Assembly: GCA_044344495.1 (NCBI GenBank) | Contig: JBIJCW010000006.1 | Span: forward strand, 1 to 30,431 | Reading direction: 5' to 3' | DNA: 30,431 nucleotides | Origin: CAZDUS01 sp044344495 | GTDB lineage: Bacteria; Verrucomicrobiota; Kiritimatiellia; CAIKKV01; CAITUY01 | Shown here: piece by piece, positions 7,197 to 14,799 of the stretch | Numbering within the stretch: position 1 is the first letter of the stretch | Layout of the letters: every line of letters begins with the position of its first letter | Translations under genes and position numbers: made by a program | Notes under the pieces: generated by a model | Databases searched by the model: none | What the model saw: only the letters and a program-made list of their open reading frames with translations | What the model was told of the DNA's origin: nothing

Positions 7197-9047
7197 ATGA
7201 AGTTTGACCAACAGGCTTTTCAACAGACCCGGAGGAACACCCGGGCGCGGCTTCTGGATTCCTTCAACCCCGATGGATACTGGTACGGGCGGTTGTCGAG
7301 CAGCGCGCTGTCCACGGCCACGGCCACGATTGCGCTGGCGCTGGTGGACCGGACCGCGCATGACCGGATCATCCGCAACGGTCTTGACTGGCTGGCGGCC
7401 AATATCAATCCGGACGGCGGATGGGGCGACACGGTCCGCAGTCGCTCGAACATCAACACGACCAGCCTATGCTGGTCGGCCTTGGCGTTTGCGCCCGTGG
7501 AAAAGGAGGCGTGGACCCTGGCGGCCTCACGTGGAGGCGAATGGATCAGCCGGCATGCGGGCAGCGATCAGGCCGGAACCATTGCCAGGACGATCCTGAA
7601 ATTCTACGGGGCGGACCGGACCTTCTCCGCGCCGGTACTCACCCTGTTGATCCTCAGCGGACGTCTGGGCCCGCGCCGGGAAGCGTTTGGCAAGATCCCG
7701 GGCTTGCCGTTCGAGTTGGCAGCCGCACCGTACGCACTCTGGCGATCGCTCGGATTGCCGGTGGTGAGTTATGCGATTCCGGCGCTGGTGGCGATCGGGC
7801 AGACCCATCATTTCCACCGGCCCACCCGCAATCCGCTTCGCCGAGCCATTCGCAACGCGGTGCGGCAGCGAACCCTCGATACGGTCCTCGGGATGCAGCC
7901 GAGTAGCGGCGGGTTCCTTGAGGCCATCCCCCTGACCAGTTTCGTGTGCGCGTGTCTGGCCGCCATGGGCAAGGCCGACCACCCGATTGTGCGCAACGCG
8001 GTGCGTTTCCTGGTCGGGCAGGTGCGCGAGGACCATGCCTGGCCGATCGACACATGCCTCTCCACCTGGCTAACGTCGTTATCAGTCCACGCGTTGTCCA
8101 TTGACGGCGGATTGCAGGCCAGTCTGCCGGAGCCGGCTCGCGAGGCCACGCTCGCCTGGTTGCTGGGCCAGCAGCATGACCAGGTCCATCCGTTCACCCA
8201 CACGCCACCGGGCGGGTGGTCCTGGATGAACACCGACGGGGCGGTGCCGGACGCCGACGACACGCCGGGCGCGATGCTGGCCCTGGCGGCGCTGGCGCCG
8301 GAGAATCCCAAGGTTCTGGCCGCCATTGAACGCGGGGCAGTCTGGCTGCTGAAACTGCAGAATCGCGACGGCGGGATGCCGACATTCTGCCGCGGATGGG
8401 GCAAACTTCCCTTCGACCGCAGTGCGGCGGACATTACGGCTCACTCGCTTCGCGCGTGGCACCGCGCGCTGCCGTTGCTGACACCGGAAACGGCCGTTCA
8501 GGTGGGCAAGGCCTCGAAGCGGATGTTGCGGTACCTGCGCGCCACCCAGACGGCGGCTGGGGACTGGTTACCGCTGTGGTTTGGCAACCAGTCCGGCGCC
8601 GACGATGCCAATCCCTGTTACGGAACAGCCCGGGTTGTCAAAGGGCTGGCGGAGTCCGGGTATGCCGGGGATGAGATGACGATCAGAGGGGTCCGCTGGT
8701 TACTGGAGACGCGCAGGGCGGAGGGCGGATGGTCGGGTGGCACTGATCCGGCCTCCATCGAGGAAACCGGGGTGGCGATTGAAGCGCTGGCCACATGGTT
8801 CCTGCATGCCGGCGCAGGACACGCCCTGGCGGGCGAAGTGCGGGCGGCAGCCCTGGCGGGACTGGAATCGTTGATGCGTCAGACCCGGCAAGGCACCGAT
8901 TTTCCCGGCGCCCCGATCGGGTTGTATTTTGCCAAGTTGTGGTATTATGAAGACTTGTATCCCGTCGTCTTCGCCCTGTCGGCGATCAACATGATGGTGG
9001 CGGCGGGATTGGTGGAGCAGGGGCCCGTGAACCAAGCGTACCCCTGA
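7197..9047 (+). CDS. squalene-hopene-cyclase-like class II terpene cyclase
   Basis: The 616-residue protein belongs to the prenyltransferase/squalene-cyclase (alpha/alpha barrel) family. It contains the class II protonation motif DxDD as PDADDT (D352-D355), at about the position it has in known squalene-hopene cyclases (374-377 in Alicyclobacillus). Several QW-type motifs are visible: NPDGGWGDT near residue 80, NRDGGMPTF, TAAGDW and RAEGGWSGG. The C-terminal signature FPGAPIGLYFAKLWYYEDLYP-like stretch (about residues 570-590) is also family-like. It is slightly shorter than classical SHC. The start at 7197 has AAGG just upstream. Predicted activity: acid-initiated cyclisation of squalene or another polyprenoid at the membrane. 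The product cannot be read from sequence, and hopene or sporulenol-like products are both possible. It forms an operon with the radical SAM gene. Confidence 0.85.
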   Translation: MKFDQQAFQQTRRNTRARLLDSFNPDGYWYGRLSSSALSTATATIALALVDRTAHDRIIRNGLDWLAANINPDGGWGDTVRSRSNINTTSLCWSALAFAPVEKEAWTLAASRGGEWISRHAGSDQAGTIARTILKFYGADRTFSAPVLTLLILSGRLGPRREAFGKIPGLPFELAAAPYALWRSLGLPVVSYAIPALVAIGQTHHFHRPTRNPLRRAIRNAVRQRTLDTVLGMQPSSGGFLEAIPLTSFVCACLAAMGKADHPIVRNAVRFLVGQVREDHAWPIDTCLSTWLTSLSVHALSIDGGLQASLPEPAREATLAWLLGQQHDQVHPFTHTPPGGWSWMNTDGAVPDADDTPGAMLALAALAPENPKVLAAIERGAVWLLKLQNRDGGMPTFCRGWGKLPFDRSAADITAHSLRAWHRALPLLTPETAVQVGKASKRMLRYLRATQTAAGDWLPLWFGNQSGADDANPCYGTARVVKGLAESGYAGDEMTIRGVRWLLETRRAEGGWSGGTDPASIEETGVAIEALATWFLHAGAGHALAGEVRAAALAGLESLMRQTRQGTDFPGAPIGLYFAKLWYYEDLYPVVFALSAINMMVAAGLVEQGPVNQAYP

Positions 9048-9080
9048 GCGATCGGAAGCGCATCCACCGGCGGACGAAGC

Positions 9081-9096
9081 GGAGGGCAGGAAGATC
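9081..9096 (+). promoter_or_regulatory. Shine-Dalgarno followed by an ATC codon, candidate modA start
   Basis: GGAGG at 9081-9085 lies 8 bases before an in-frame ATC at 9094-9096. Starting there would give a basic n-region (NSTKLI) and a complete hydrophobic signal. No ATG, GTG or TTG exists in frame between the upstream stop (9028-9030) and the GTG at 9139. Confidence 0.4.
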
Positions 9097-9138
9097 AACA
9101 GCACGAAACTCATCATCCTCGGGTCCATCGCCAGCGCG

Positions 9139-10023
9139 GTGACCCTCGTGCTGCTGCTCCTGCCGCGCCAACCGGCAACCGTGTCCCGGCAGCCGAATTC
9201 CGGCCCCCGGCAAACCCTGCTTGTGTACTGCGCCGCCGCCGTCAAACCGCCGGTGGAGGAGATCGCGCACGCCTACGAGCGGGACTTTGGCGTCACGGTC
9301 CAGTTGCAGTACGGCGGTTCAGGGACACTGTTGAGCAGTATCCGCATCGCCAAGTCCGGAGACCTCTTCGTGGCAAGTGACAACAGTTATATCCGTCTCG
9401 GTCGCGAACAGGGCGTGATCGCCGAGGCGATTCCCCTGGTCCAGATGCACCCTGTCATCGTTGTTCGCCATGGCAACCCGAAGCACATCCAGACCGTCGC
9501 CGATCTGCTGCGTGATGATGTGGCTGTGGCACTCGCGAATCCCGAGGCGGCCTCCATCGGCAAGGTGACGGCGAGACTGCTCGAACTCACGGGAACCTGG
9601 GCCGCGTTGAAACCGCGCGTCAAGGTCTTCAAACCCACGGTCAACGACGTCGCCAACGACGTTAAACTCGGCACCGTGGATGCCGGGATCGTGTGGGACG
9701 CGACGGCCCGGCAATATCCCGAACTGCAACTGGTCGAGGCACCGCCCCTGACCGGCAACACCGAGACCGTGACGGTCGGTCTGGTCAGTGCCTGCCGCCA
9801 ACCCGCGGCGGCGCTGCACTTTGCCCGGTACCTCGCGGCCCGGGACGGCGGCCTGCCGGTGTTTGTGGAACACCACTACCAGCCGGTCGCGGACGACCTG
9901 TGCGGCGTCCATCATGAACAACATCCCCAAGCTCCACGCCTTCTCAATGGCGTGCCGATGGACCATCCACAGGAACACATGACGCCCCCTTATGCCATCA
10001 GGACAGCCGCCACACCGCCATGA
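9139..10023 (+). CDS. modA: ModA-type molybdate/tungstate-binding protein
   Basis: This is the substrate-binding protein of an ABC importer, in the periplasm or lipid-anchored. Family features are the opening strand LLVYCAAAVKPPVEEIA, the YGGSGTLLSSI oxyanion-binding loop, GDLFVASDNSYI, the LANPEAASIGK segment, and VGTVDAGIVWDA-like residues near the C terminus. The formal start used here is the GTG at 9139. It has no ribosome-binding site and leaves a hydrophobic stretch without a basic n-region. The ATC at 9094 behind a strong GGAGG would give a proper signal peptide. The family core ends around YQPVADD (near residue 255), and roughly 35 residues of Pro/His-rich sequence follow. This may be a non-conserved tail retained to couple translation to modB through the ATGA overlap (10020-10023). 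Molybdate versus tungstate cannot be decided here. Confidence 0.85.
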   Translation: MTLVLLLLPRQPATVSRQPNSGPRQTLLVYCAAAVKPPVEEIAHAYERDFGVTVQLQYGGSGTLLSSIRIAKSGDLFVASDNSYIRLGREQGVIAEAIPLVQMHPVIVVRHGNPKHIQTVADLLRDDVAVALANPEAASIGKVTARLLELTGTWAALKPRVKVFKPTVNDVANDVKLGTVDAGIVWDATARQYPELQLVEAPPLTGNTETVTVGLVSACRQPAAALHFARYLAARDGGLPVFVEHHYQPVADDLCGVHHEQHPQAPRLLNGVPMDHPQEHMTPPYAIRTAATPP

Positions 10024-10853
10024 GTCAACCCGTCAACACTCCACCCCCTCCACCCCCGGTCCGCCCGGACTGGCCGTTCCTGCTTGGCCTGGCGATTCTC
10101 AGCGGCGTCTATGTGGTGCTGATCCTTGCGATGCTTGCCGCCGACATGTCCTTCACCACGCCCAATCACCTGCTGGCGGCACTACGCAGTCCCGAGATCC
10201 GGTTCTCGATCCGGCTGAGTCTCGTGACCTGCACGTTGACGACTCTGCTGTCGCTCTGGATCGCCGTGCCCATCGGCTACCTGATGTCGCGGTTCAACTT
10301 CCCCGGCAAGAAACTCGTGGACGCCATCCTCGACATCCCGATCGTGTTACCGCCCCTGGTCATCGGGCTGAGCCTGCTCATCCTGTTCCAGACGCCGGTT
10401 GGCAAGGCCATCGAGCGTGTCATCCCTTTCACCTACGCCGTCGGCGGCGTGGTGCTCGCCCAGTTTGCCGTCGCCTGCGCATTTGCCGTGCGAACGATGC
10501 TGGTCACGTTCGACCAGATCAATCCGCGCGGGGAACAGGTGGCCCTGACGCTGGGATGCAACCGGGCCGCCGCGTTCTGGCGCGTCGCGTTGCCGGAGGC
10601 GCGGCGGGGGTTGCTGACGGCGGCCACGTTGGCGTGGGCGCGGGCACTCGGCGAGTTCGGTCCGATCCTCATCTTCGCCGGCGCGACGCGGATGCGCACC
10701 GAAGTCCTGCCGACGACGGTATTCCTCGAACTCAGCGTCGGCAACATCGAGGCGGCGGTGGCGGTTTCGCTGCTGATGATCCTGGCCGCGATGGTCGTCC
10801 TGACGCTGGCGCGCGTCTTCGGTCTGCGCCAATCCCTGGAGCGCGTGTTATGA
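10020..10853 (+). CDS. modB: ModB-type ABC transporter permease
   Basis: The 277-residue protein has about six transmembrane helices after a proline-rich N terminus. The typical binding-protein-dependent permease loop is visible as EQVALTLGCNRAAAFWRVALPEARRGLL, which matches the EAA-G motif that contacts the ATPase. The start ATG overlaps the modA stop by 4 bp (10020-10023), and its own stop overlaps the start of modC by 4 bp (10850-10853). Translation of the three genes should therefore be coupled. It forms the membrane channel for the oxyanion. The family likeness is to ModB/WtpB/CysT permeases, and the ModA-like neighbour favours molybdate or tungstate over sulfate. Confidence 0.9.
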   Translation: MSQPVNTPPPPPPVRPDWPFLLGLAILSGVYVVLILAMLAADMSFTTPNHLLAALRSPEIRFSIRLSLVTCTLTTLLSLWIAVPIGYLMSRFNFPGKKLVDAILDIPIVLPPLVIGLSLLILFQTPVGKAIERVIPFTYAVGGVVLAQFAVACAFAVRTMLVTFDQINPRGEQVALTLGCNRAAAFWRVALPEARRGLLTAATLAWARALGEFGPILIFAGATRMRTEVLPTTVFLELSVGNIEAAVAVSLLMILAAMVVLTLARVFGLRQSLERVL

Positions 10854-11485
10854 TTACCGTCGAGAACCTTTCCATCCAGCAGGGAGCGTTCGTCTTGCGC
10901 GACGTGACGTTCAGCGTCCCCGTGGGCCGCTATGCCGTACTGATGGGCCGCACCGGCACCGGCAAGACCACCATTCTTGAAGCGATTGGCGGCTTGCGCC
11001 CGATTCGCGCGGGCCGCATTACGCTCTCGGACGTGGACGTCACCCGGTCCAAGCCGGCGTCGCGCAACATTGGCTATGTCCCGCAGGATGCCGCTCTGTT
11101 TACGGCGATGAGCGTTCGCGACAATCTTGCGTTTGCGCTGTCCGTCCGGCGCTGGTCACCGGAACGAATCGCAGCACGAGTCAATGAGCTGGCGGACCTG
11201 CTCGGGCTGGCCGGTTTGCTGGAGCGGGGGTCGCGGGGGTTGAGCGGCGGCGAGGCGCAACGCGTGGCGCTGGGCCGTGCGTTGGCATTTCATCCGCCGG
11301 TCCTGTTGCTTGACGAGCCGCTCAGCGCGCTGGATGAAGCGACTCGCAGCGAGATGTACGAGTTGCTCGGTTCCGTGCGCCGCCATACCGGCGTTACCGT
11401 CTTGCACGTCACGCATACCGCCGCCGATGCCGACCGCCTCGCCGACATGGTTCTTCGCCTGGAGAATGGACAGGTGACAACGTGA
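10850..11485 (+). CDS. modC: ModC-type ABC transporter ATPase (short form without regulatory domain)
   Basis: The 211-residue ATPase has Walker A GRTGTGKT (residues 33-40), the Q-loop region YVPQDAALF (about 76-84), the signature LSGGEAQR (131-138), Walker B VLLLDEP (151-157) and the switch histidine in HVTHT. It powers the ModAB importer from the cytoplasmic face. It ends right after the ATPase core, so it lacks the C-terminal TOBE/MOP domain that binds molybdate in classical ModC. Uptake control must then come from elsewhere. I chose the ATG at 10850 because it overlaps the modB stop and begins the conserved MITVENLS strand. The same frame is open far upstream inside modB, but that part is a shadow. 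Confidence 0.88.
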   Translation: MITVENLSIQQGAFVLRDVTFSVPVGRYAVLMGRTGTGKTTILEAIGGLRPIRAGRITLSDVDVTRSKPASRNIGYVPQDAALFTAMSVRDNLAFALSVRRWSPERIAARVNELADLLGLAGLLERGSRGLSGGEAQRVALGRALAFHPPVLLLDEPLSALDEATRSEMYELLGSVRRHTGVTVLHVTHTAADADRLADMVLRLENGQVTT

Positions 11486-11545
11486 GCGTGTGGAGATGCG
11501 ATCCTTGACGGTTTCCACGCTTTCAGGGCGGGCCGTGCGACTGCT

Positions 11546-11619
11546 TGGTTGCCGGACTAGGATTTGAACCTAGACAAGCAGATTCAGAATCTGCTGTGCT
11601 ACCATTACACCATCCGGCA
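11546..11619 (-). tRNA. tRNA-Gln (anticodon CTG), with encoded CCA
   Basis: Read on the minus strand, this 74-nt segment folds as a cloverleaf. The acceptor stem is TGCCGGA/TCCGGCA, the D arm has GGTG...AGCAC, the anticodon stem is GCAGA/TCTGC with loop TTCTGAA (anticodon CTG), and the T arm is CTAGG-TTCAAAT-CCTAG. The discriminator A is followed by an encoded CCA (11546-11548). A U1-A72 first pair is usual in tRNA-Gln. It lies downstream of dnaN. Confidence 0.95.
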
Positions 11620-11663
11620 AGAATGGAAAATGCCGGCAAGACCGACACTTGGCGGGGGAAAGG

Positions 11664-11690
11664 ATGCTAAAATAGGCAACGGGACGTCAA
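11664..11690 (-). promoter_or_regulatory. candidate promoter for tRNA-Gln
   Basis: On the minus strand, TTGACG (11685-11690) is followed after 15 bp by TAGCAT (11664-11669). The site lies in the gap between the dnaN stop and the tRNA 5' end. The spacing is short, so this is tentative. Confidence 0.35.
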
Positions 11691-11696
11691 GCCCTT

Positions 11697-12791
11697 TCAG
11701 GAAATCCGCATTGGCATCAACACATAAATAAAGGGCACATCGCTCTTGATGACACCTGGACTCAACTCATCGGTCAATTCAACGTAGATTTCGTCATTCG
11801 CCAGGTTCTTCAACGGCTCCATGATGTATTCCGGGTTGAACGCCACGACCAATTCCTTGCCGGTGTACTTGATGGCCACGGTCTCATGGGCTTCCCCAAG
11901 ATCCGGGGACGAGGCACTGATTTTCAGGCGATTCTTGCCGAAGGTCAGCTTCACCGAACTGGATTTTTCGCTCGTCAGCAGGGCGACCCGGCGCAGGGCC
12001 GTCAACATGCCTTCCCGTTCAACGGCGATACGTTGCTCGCACTGGGCCGGAATGACCTGGCGGAAGTTTGGATAGGTTCCCTCGATCAATTTGGTGGTCA
12101 GGACCATCTGATCCACTTCAAATCCCGCCAGATTCTTCGTAATGTGAATCTTGACCGTTCCCTCATCCTTCAACATCCGGATCACTTCGTTGACCGCCTT
12201 GGTGGGGACAATGGCTTCCACTTCGGATTCCTTGGGAAACTCCAATTCCTGTTCGGCCAAGGCCAGTCGGCGGCCATCGGTGGCGACCGCGGTCAACTTG
12301 TTACCCTTGAAACTCAACAGGGTTCCATTCAGGATGAACCGTGTCTCGTCGGTGGAGGCGGCATAGTAGGTCTTCTGGAGCATGTCCTTGAGCGACCTCT
12401 GTTCCATGGTGAAGGTTGACCCGCCGTCATATTTCGCTATGGACGGGAAGTCATCCTGCGGCAATCCGAGAATCTTGAAATAGGCGGACCCGCAACTGAT
12501 GGCGGCCGAATTCTTGTCATCCACGTCAATTTCAATATTATCGATGGGTAGTTCGCGGATGATGCTCAGCAGTCGTTTGGCAGGCAGGGTGGTTCCACCC
12601 TCCTTTGAGACCTTGGCCTCCACGACACAGCGCATGCTGACTTCGAGGTCGGTGGTGGTCAGCCACAGTTTGCCGTCCTCGGCCTGGAGCAGGACATTCG
12701 ACAATACCGGAAGGGTTGGGCGTACGTTGACCACGCCATGCACCATTTGTAATCCAGAAAGAACCGCATCCTTGCCAATCACGATTTTCAT
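11697..12791 (-). CDS. dnaN: DNA polymerase III beta sliding clamp
   Basis: The 364-residue protein has the length and three-fold domain plan of the bacterial beta clamp. It begins MKIVIGKDAVLSGLQMVHGVV and contains the conserved LPVLSNVLLQ, TDGRRLA and LTDELSPGVIK segments, ending YVLMPMRIS (compare the usual VMPMRL terminus). It encircles DNA and tethers polymerase III and other partners. GGAG sits 5 bases before the ATG at 12789-12791. It follows dnaA in the same direction, the classical dnaA-dnaN order, but recF does not follow: a tRNA gene and the modABC operon lie beyond. Candidate promoters lie in the AT-rich intergenic region upstream. Confidence 0.97.
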   Translation of the reverse strand: MKIVIGKDAVLSGLQMVHGVVNVRPTLPVLSNVLLQAEDGKLWLTTTDLEVSMRCVVEAKVSKEGGTTLPAKRLLSIIRELPIDNIEIDVDDKNSAAISCGSAYFKILGLPQDDFPSIAKYDGGSTFTMEQRSLKDMLQKTYYAASTDETRFILNGTLLSFKGNKLTAVATDGRRLALAEQELEFPKESEVEAIVPTKAVNEVIRMLKDEGTVKIHITKNLAGFEVDQMVLTTKLIEGTYPNFRQVIPAQCEQRIAVEREGMLTALRRVALLTSEKSSSVKLTFGKNRLKISASSPDLGEAHETVAIKYTGKELVVAFNPEYIMEPLKNLANDEIYVELTDELSPGVIKSDVPFIYVLMPMRIS

Positions 12792-13027
12792 GCTTGCTCC
12801 AACCCTTCTTTCAACAGCCTAAGAATATTATTCTATCTATTCTTATCTATTCTTCGTCTTATTATGCCCTGTCAATAACGTCAACAACTCACCACGCCCC
12901 TGATAGCATTGAACAGACTATGGGGTGAAGGCTGTTCATGAGACCCCACAACATCCTGTGAACAGCCGTTGATAACTCCACCAACGCTTGTTGTGAACAT
13001 CATTTCTGCAAGTTATTGACACGCTTG
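12792..13027. other. dnaA-dnaN intergenic region with origin-like elements
   Basis: This 236-bp stretch is much more AT-rich than its surroundings. It holds a 10-bp tandem repeat (unit TATCTATTCT, 12834-12853) inside an AT-rich tract (12819-12865) that could be an unwinding element. The 9-mer TTATTGACA occurs once on each strand (minus at 12870-12878, plus at 13013-13021), and TTATCAACG lies on the minus strand at 12967-12975. A 9-bp inverted repeat, GGCTGTTCA (12930-12938) and TGAACAGCC (12959-12967), is spaced by 20 bp. Its TGAACAG core recurs at 12910-12916. Candidate dnaN promoter elements on the minus strand are TTGACA (12870-12875) and TTGTTG (12882-12887) with TAATAA (12859-12864). Calling it the replication origin is inference. 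Confidence 0.5.
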
Positions 13028-14392
13028 TCAACTTTTCTTCTCCAGTGACCGCATGAGGTGGGAGACATCCTGGCGGAGGTTGGAATCGGTCTCCATTTTC
13101 TTTTCCACATGGCGGCAGGCGTGAATGATGGTGGCGTGGGTTTTGCCGAAGGCCCCGCCGATTTCCGGCAGGGAGGAGGAGGTCAGGGACCGGCACAGGT
13201 ACATGGCCACCTGGCGCGGCATGGTAATGGCGGCCTGACGGCGCTTGCTGGTCATATCGACGATGCGCAAGTCGTAGTGGTCGGCGACGGTCTTCATGAT
13301 CTGCTCGAACGTCAGGGCTTCCTGCTTTTCCTGGTCAATGGTATCGCGCAGCAGATTTTCGGCATCCGCCAGGGTGATGGGCCGGTTGATGAGCGAGGCG
13401 TAGGAGGTGACGCGGATCAGGGCGCCTTCGAGGCGGCGGATATTGGAGCGGATGGACTTGGCCAGGAAGAACAGGATCTCGTCGGGCAGGATCAGGCCGC
13501 CCTGGATCTGTTTGTTCTTGAGGATGGCGATGCGGGTTTCGAGGTCCGGCTGCTGGAGTTCGGTCACCAAGCCCCACTCGAAGCGGGAGACGAGGCGTTG
13601 TTCCAGTCCCTGGATTTCGCTGGCGGGCCGGTCGCTGGTCATCACGATCTGCTTATGGGCATCGAACAAGGCGTTAAAGGTATGGAAGAATTCCTCCTGC
13701 ATCCGTTCCTTGCCGGCGAGGAAGTGGATATCGTCGATCAGGAGCAGGTCCACGTTGCGGTACTTACGGCGGAACTGGACGAGCGAGTTGTGCTGGAGTC
13801 CCTCGATGAATTCGTTGATGAAGGTCTCGGAGGAAAGATAGGAGATTCGGGAATTGGAATTGCGGAGGACATGATGGCCGATGGCTTGCATCAGGTGGGT
13901 CTTGCCGAGCCCGGTGCCGCCGTAGATGAACAGGGGATTGTAGGCGCGTCCCGGCGACTGGGCGACGGCGAGCGAGGCCGCATGGGACATGTTGTTGGCG
14001 GAGCCGACGATAAACGCGTCGAACGTACACTTCGGGTTCAAGATGGCGTCGGCCGGATTGCGTCGTGCGCCGGCGCGTGCCGCCGGTTTACCGGATTTTT
14101 CCGGGGTGGCGGGGGAGGGGGCGACGGGTTCCGGAGCCACGCGACCCACTTCGAAGACAATCTTCAACGACTCGCCGCAGGCCGTTGCCACCGCCGTCTG
14201 GATCAGCGGCAAATAATTTTCCTCCAGCCACGTCTGGTAGAAATTGTTATCCACGGCCAGCGTCAGGGTGCCGCCGGCAAGGCGCTTGGGTTCGATGACA
14301 TCGATCCAGCGCGAATAGACATCCGGGTGCAACAATTTCTGGAGATGCGAGCACGCGGATCGCCACACACTCATCGCATTATTTTCGCTCAC
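13028..14392 (-). CDS. dnaA: chromosomal replication initiator DnaA
   Basis: The 454-residue protein has the four DnaA domains: N-terminal domain I (SVWRSACSHLQKLL... to about residue 80), a Pro/Ala-rich linker (about 85-112), the AAA+ domain with Walker A GGTGLGKTH (158-166) and Walker B LLLIDD (about 216-221), and the C-terminal DNA-binding domain. In the last, the usual GGRDHTTV is replaced by GKTHATI, one residue shorter and with changed base-contacting positions. I place the start at the GTG at 14390-14392 because TTGGAG sits 6 bases upstream. An ATG at 14374 (MSVWRS) and one at 14440 are alternatives. DnaA opens the origin and often represses its own gene. DnaA-box-like sites lie both upstream and downstream of this gene. 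Confidence 0.97.
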   Translation of the reverse strand: MSENNAMSVWRSACSHLQKLLHPDVYSRWIDVIEPKRLAGGTLTLAVDNNFYQTWLEENYLPLIQTAVATACGESLKIVFEVGRVAPEPVAPSPATPEKSGKPAARAGARRNPADAILNPKCTFDAFIVGSANNMSHAASLAVAQSPGRAYNPLFIYGGTGLGKTHLMQAIGHHVLRNSNSRISYLSSETFINEFIEGLQHNSLVQFRRKYRNVDLLLIDDIHFLAGKERMQEEFFHTFNALFDAHKQIVMTSDRPASEIQGLEQRLVSRFEWGLVTELQQPDLETRIAILKNKQIQGGLILPDEILFFLAKSIRSNIRRLEGALIRVTSYASLINRPITLADAENLLRDTIDQEKQEALTFEQIMKTVADHYDLRIVDMTSKRRQAAITMPRQVAMYLCRSLTSSSLPEIGGAFGKTHATIIHACRHVEKKMETDSNLRQDVSHLMRSLEKKS

Positions 14393-14799
14393 TAGAAACT
14401 CCAAGACAAGGCGCCGGGAAACTCCCAACGCGGTGCTCATTAAATTCTTACAATCACTGCGCCCCCATTGGGTGCGACGCCTCAGGAAATCACCGTCAGA
14501 CCTTCCGAGTTATTGCAAGTTATCAACAGCTTATTAACATGCTGACAAATGTCTAATCTCGTGCCCGACAGGGCAGGACAATAGGCAAGGGACCCCATGC
14601 TGACAAGGCTAAAGCGACCTAATGTTGGTTTTTTTTTTGACCTACGAGCGGTAGTGTTTTGCATGAACAAATCCACAACCTGTGGTATGGTTTTGCTGTT
14701 TGCAGAGTCTGTCCCAAACGGCGTTGGCGACTGAGTCGCGGGGATGGAATGGGCGTAGAGCTGTGCCGGATGGCGTAACTCGTTTGAATTGAGGGGAAT
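14393..14799. other. intergenic region upstream of dnaA with phased DnaA-box-like repeats
   Basis: This 407-bp gap between the divergent dnaA and M24 peptidase genes holds no convincing gene. Three near-direct repeats, TTATTGCAA (14510-14518), TTATCAACA (14520-14528) and TTATTAACA (14531-14539), are phased by 10 and 11 bp, that is, on one face of the helix. Further on are a T10 tract (14629-14638) and a small dyad CCACA-acc-TGTGG (14673-14685), the left half of which resembles a DnaA box (ATCCACA). These sites lie about 120-295 bp upstream of the dnaA start and could serve autoregulation or origin function. Confidence 0.45.

Noticed and set aside
9992..10849. Long open frame upstream of modC, giving a 497-residue product
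   Set aside because: It overlaps modB in another frame, is extremely Arg/Pro/Gly-rich, and the ATPase homology starts only at 10850.
11486..11530. Hairpin GCGTG/CACGC after modC as a terminator
   Set aside because: The stem is 5 bp plus a bulged extension with a long loop, and no T tract follows.
14629..14638. T10 tract as a terminator
   Set aside because: No hairpin of useful length precedes it on the plus strand, and no gene ends just upstream.
14482..14676. 64-residue minus-strand ORF between dnaA and the M24 gene
   Set aside because: It has no ribosome-binding site and no family likeness. It is not rpmH, which I looked for here, and it spans the phased repeats and the T tract.
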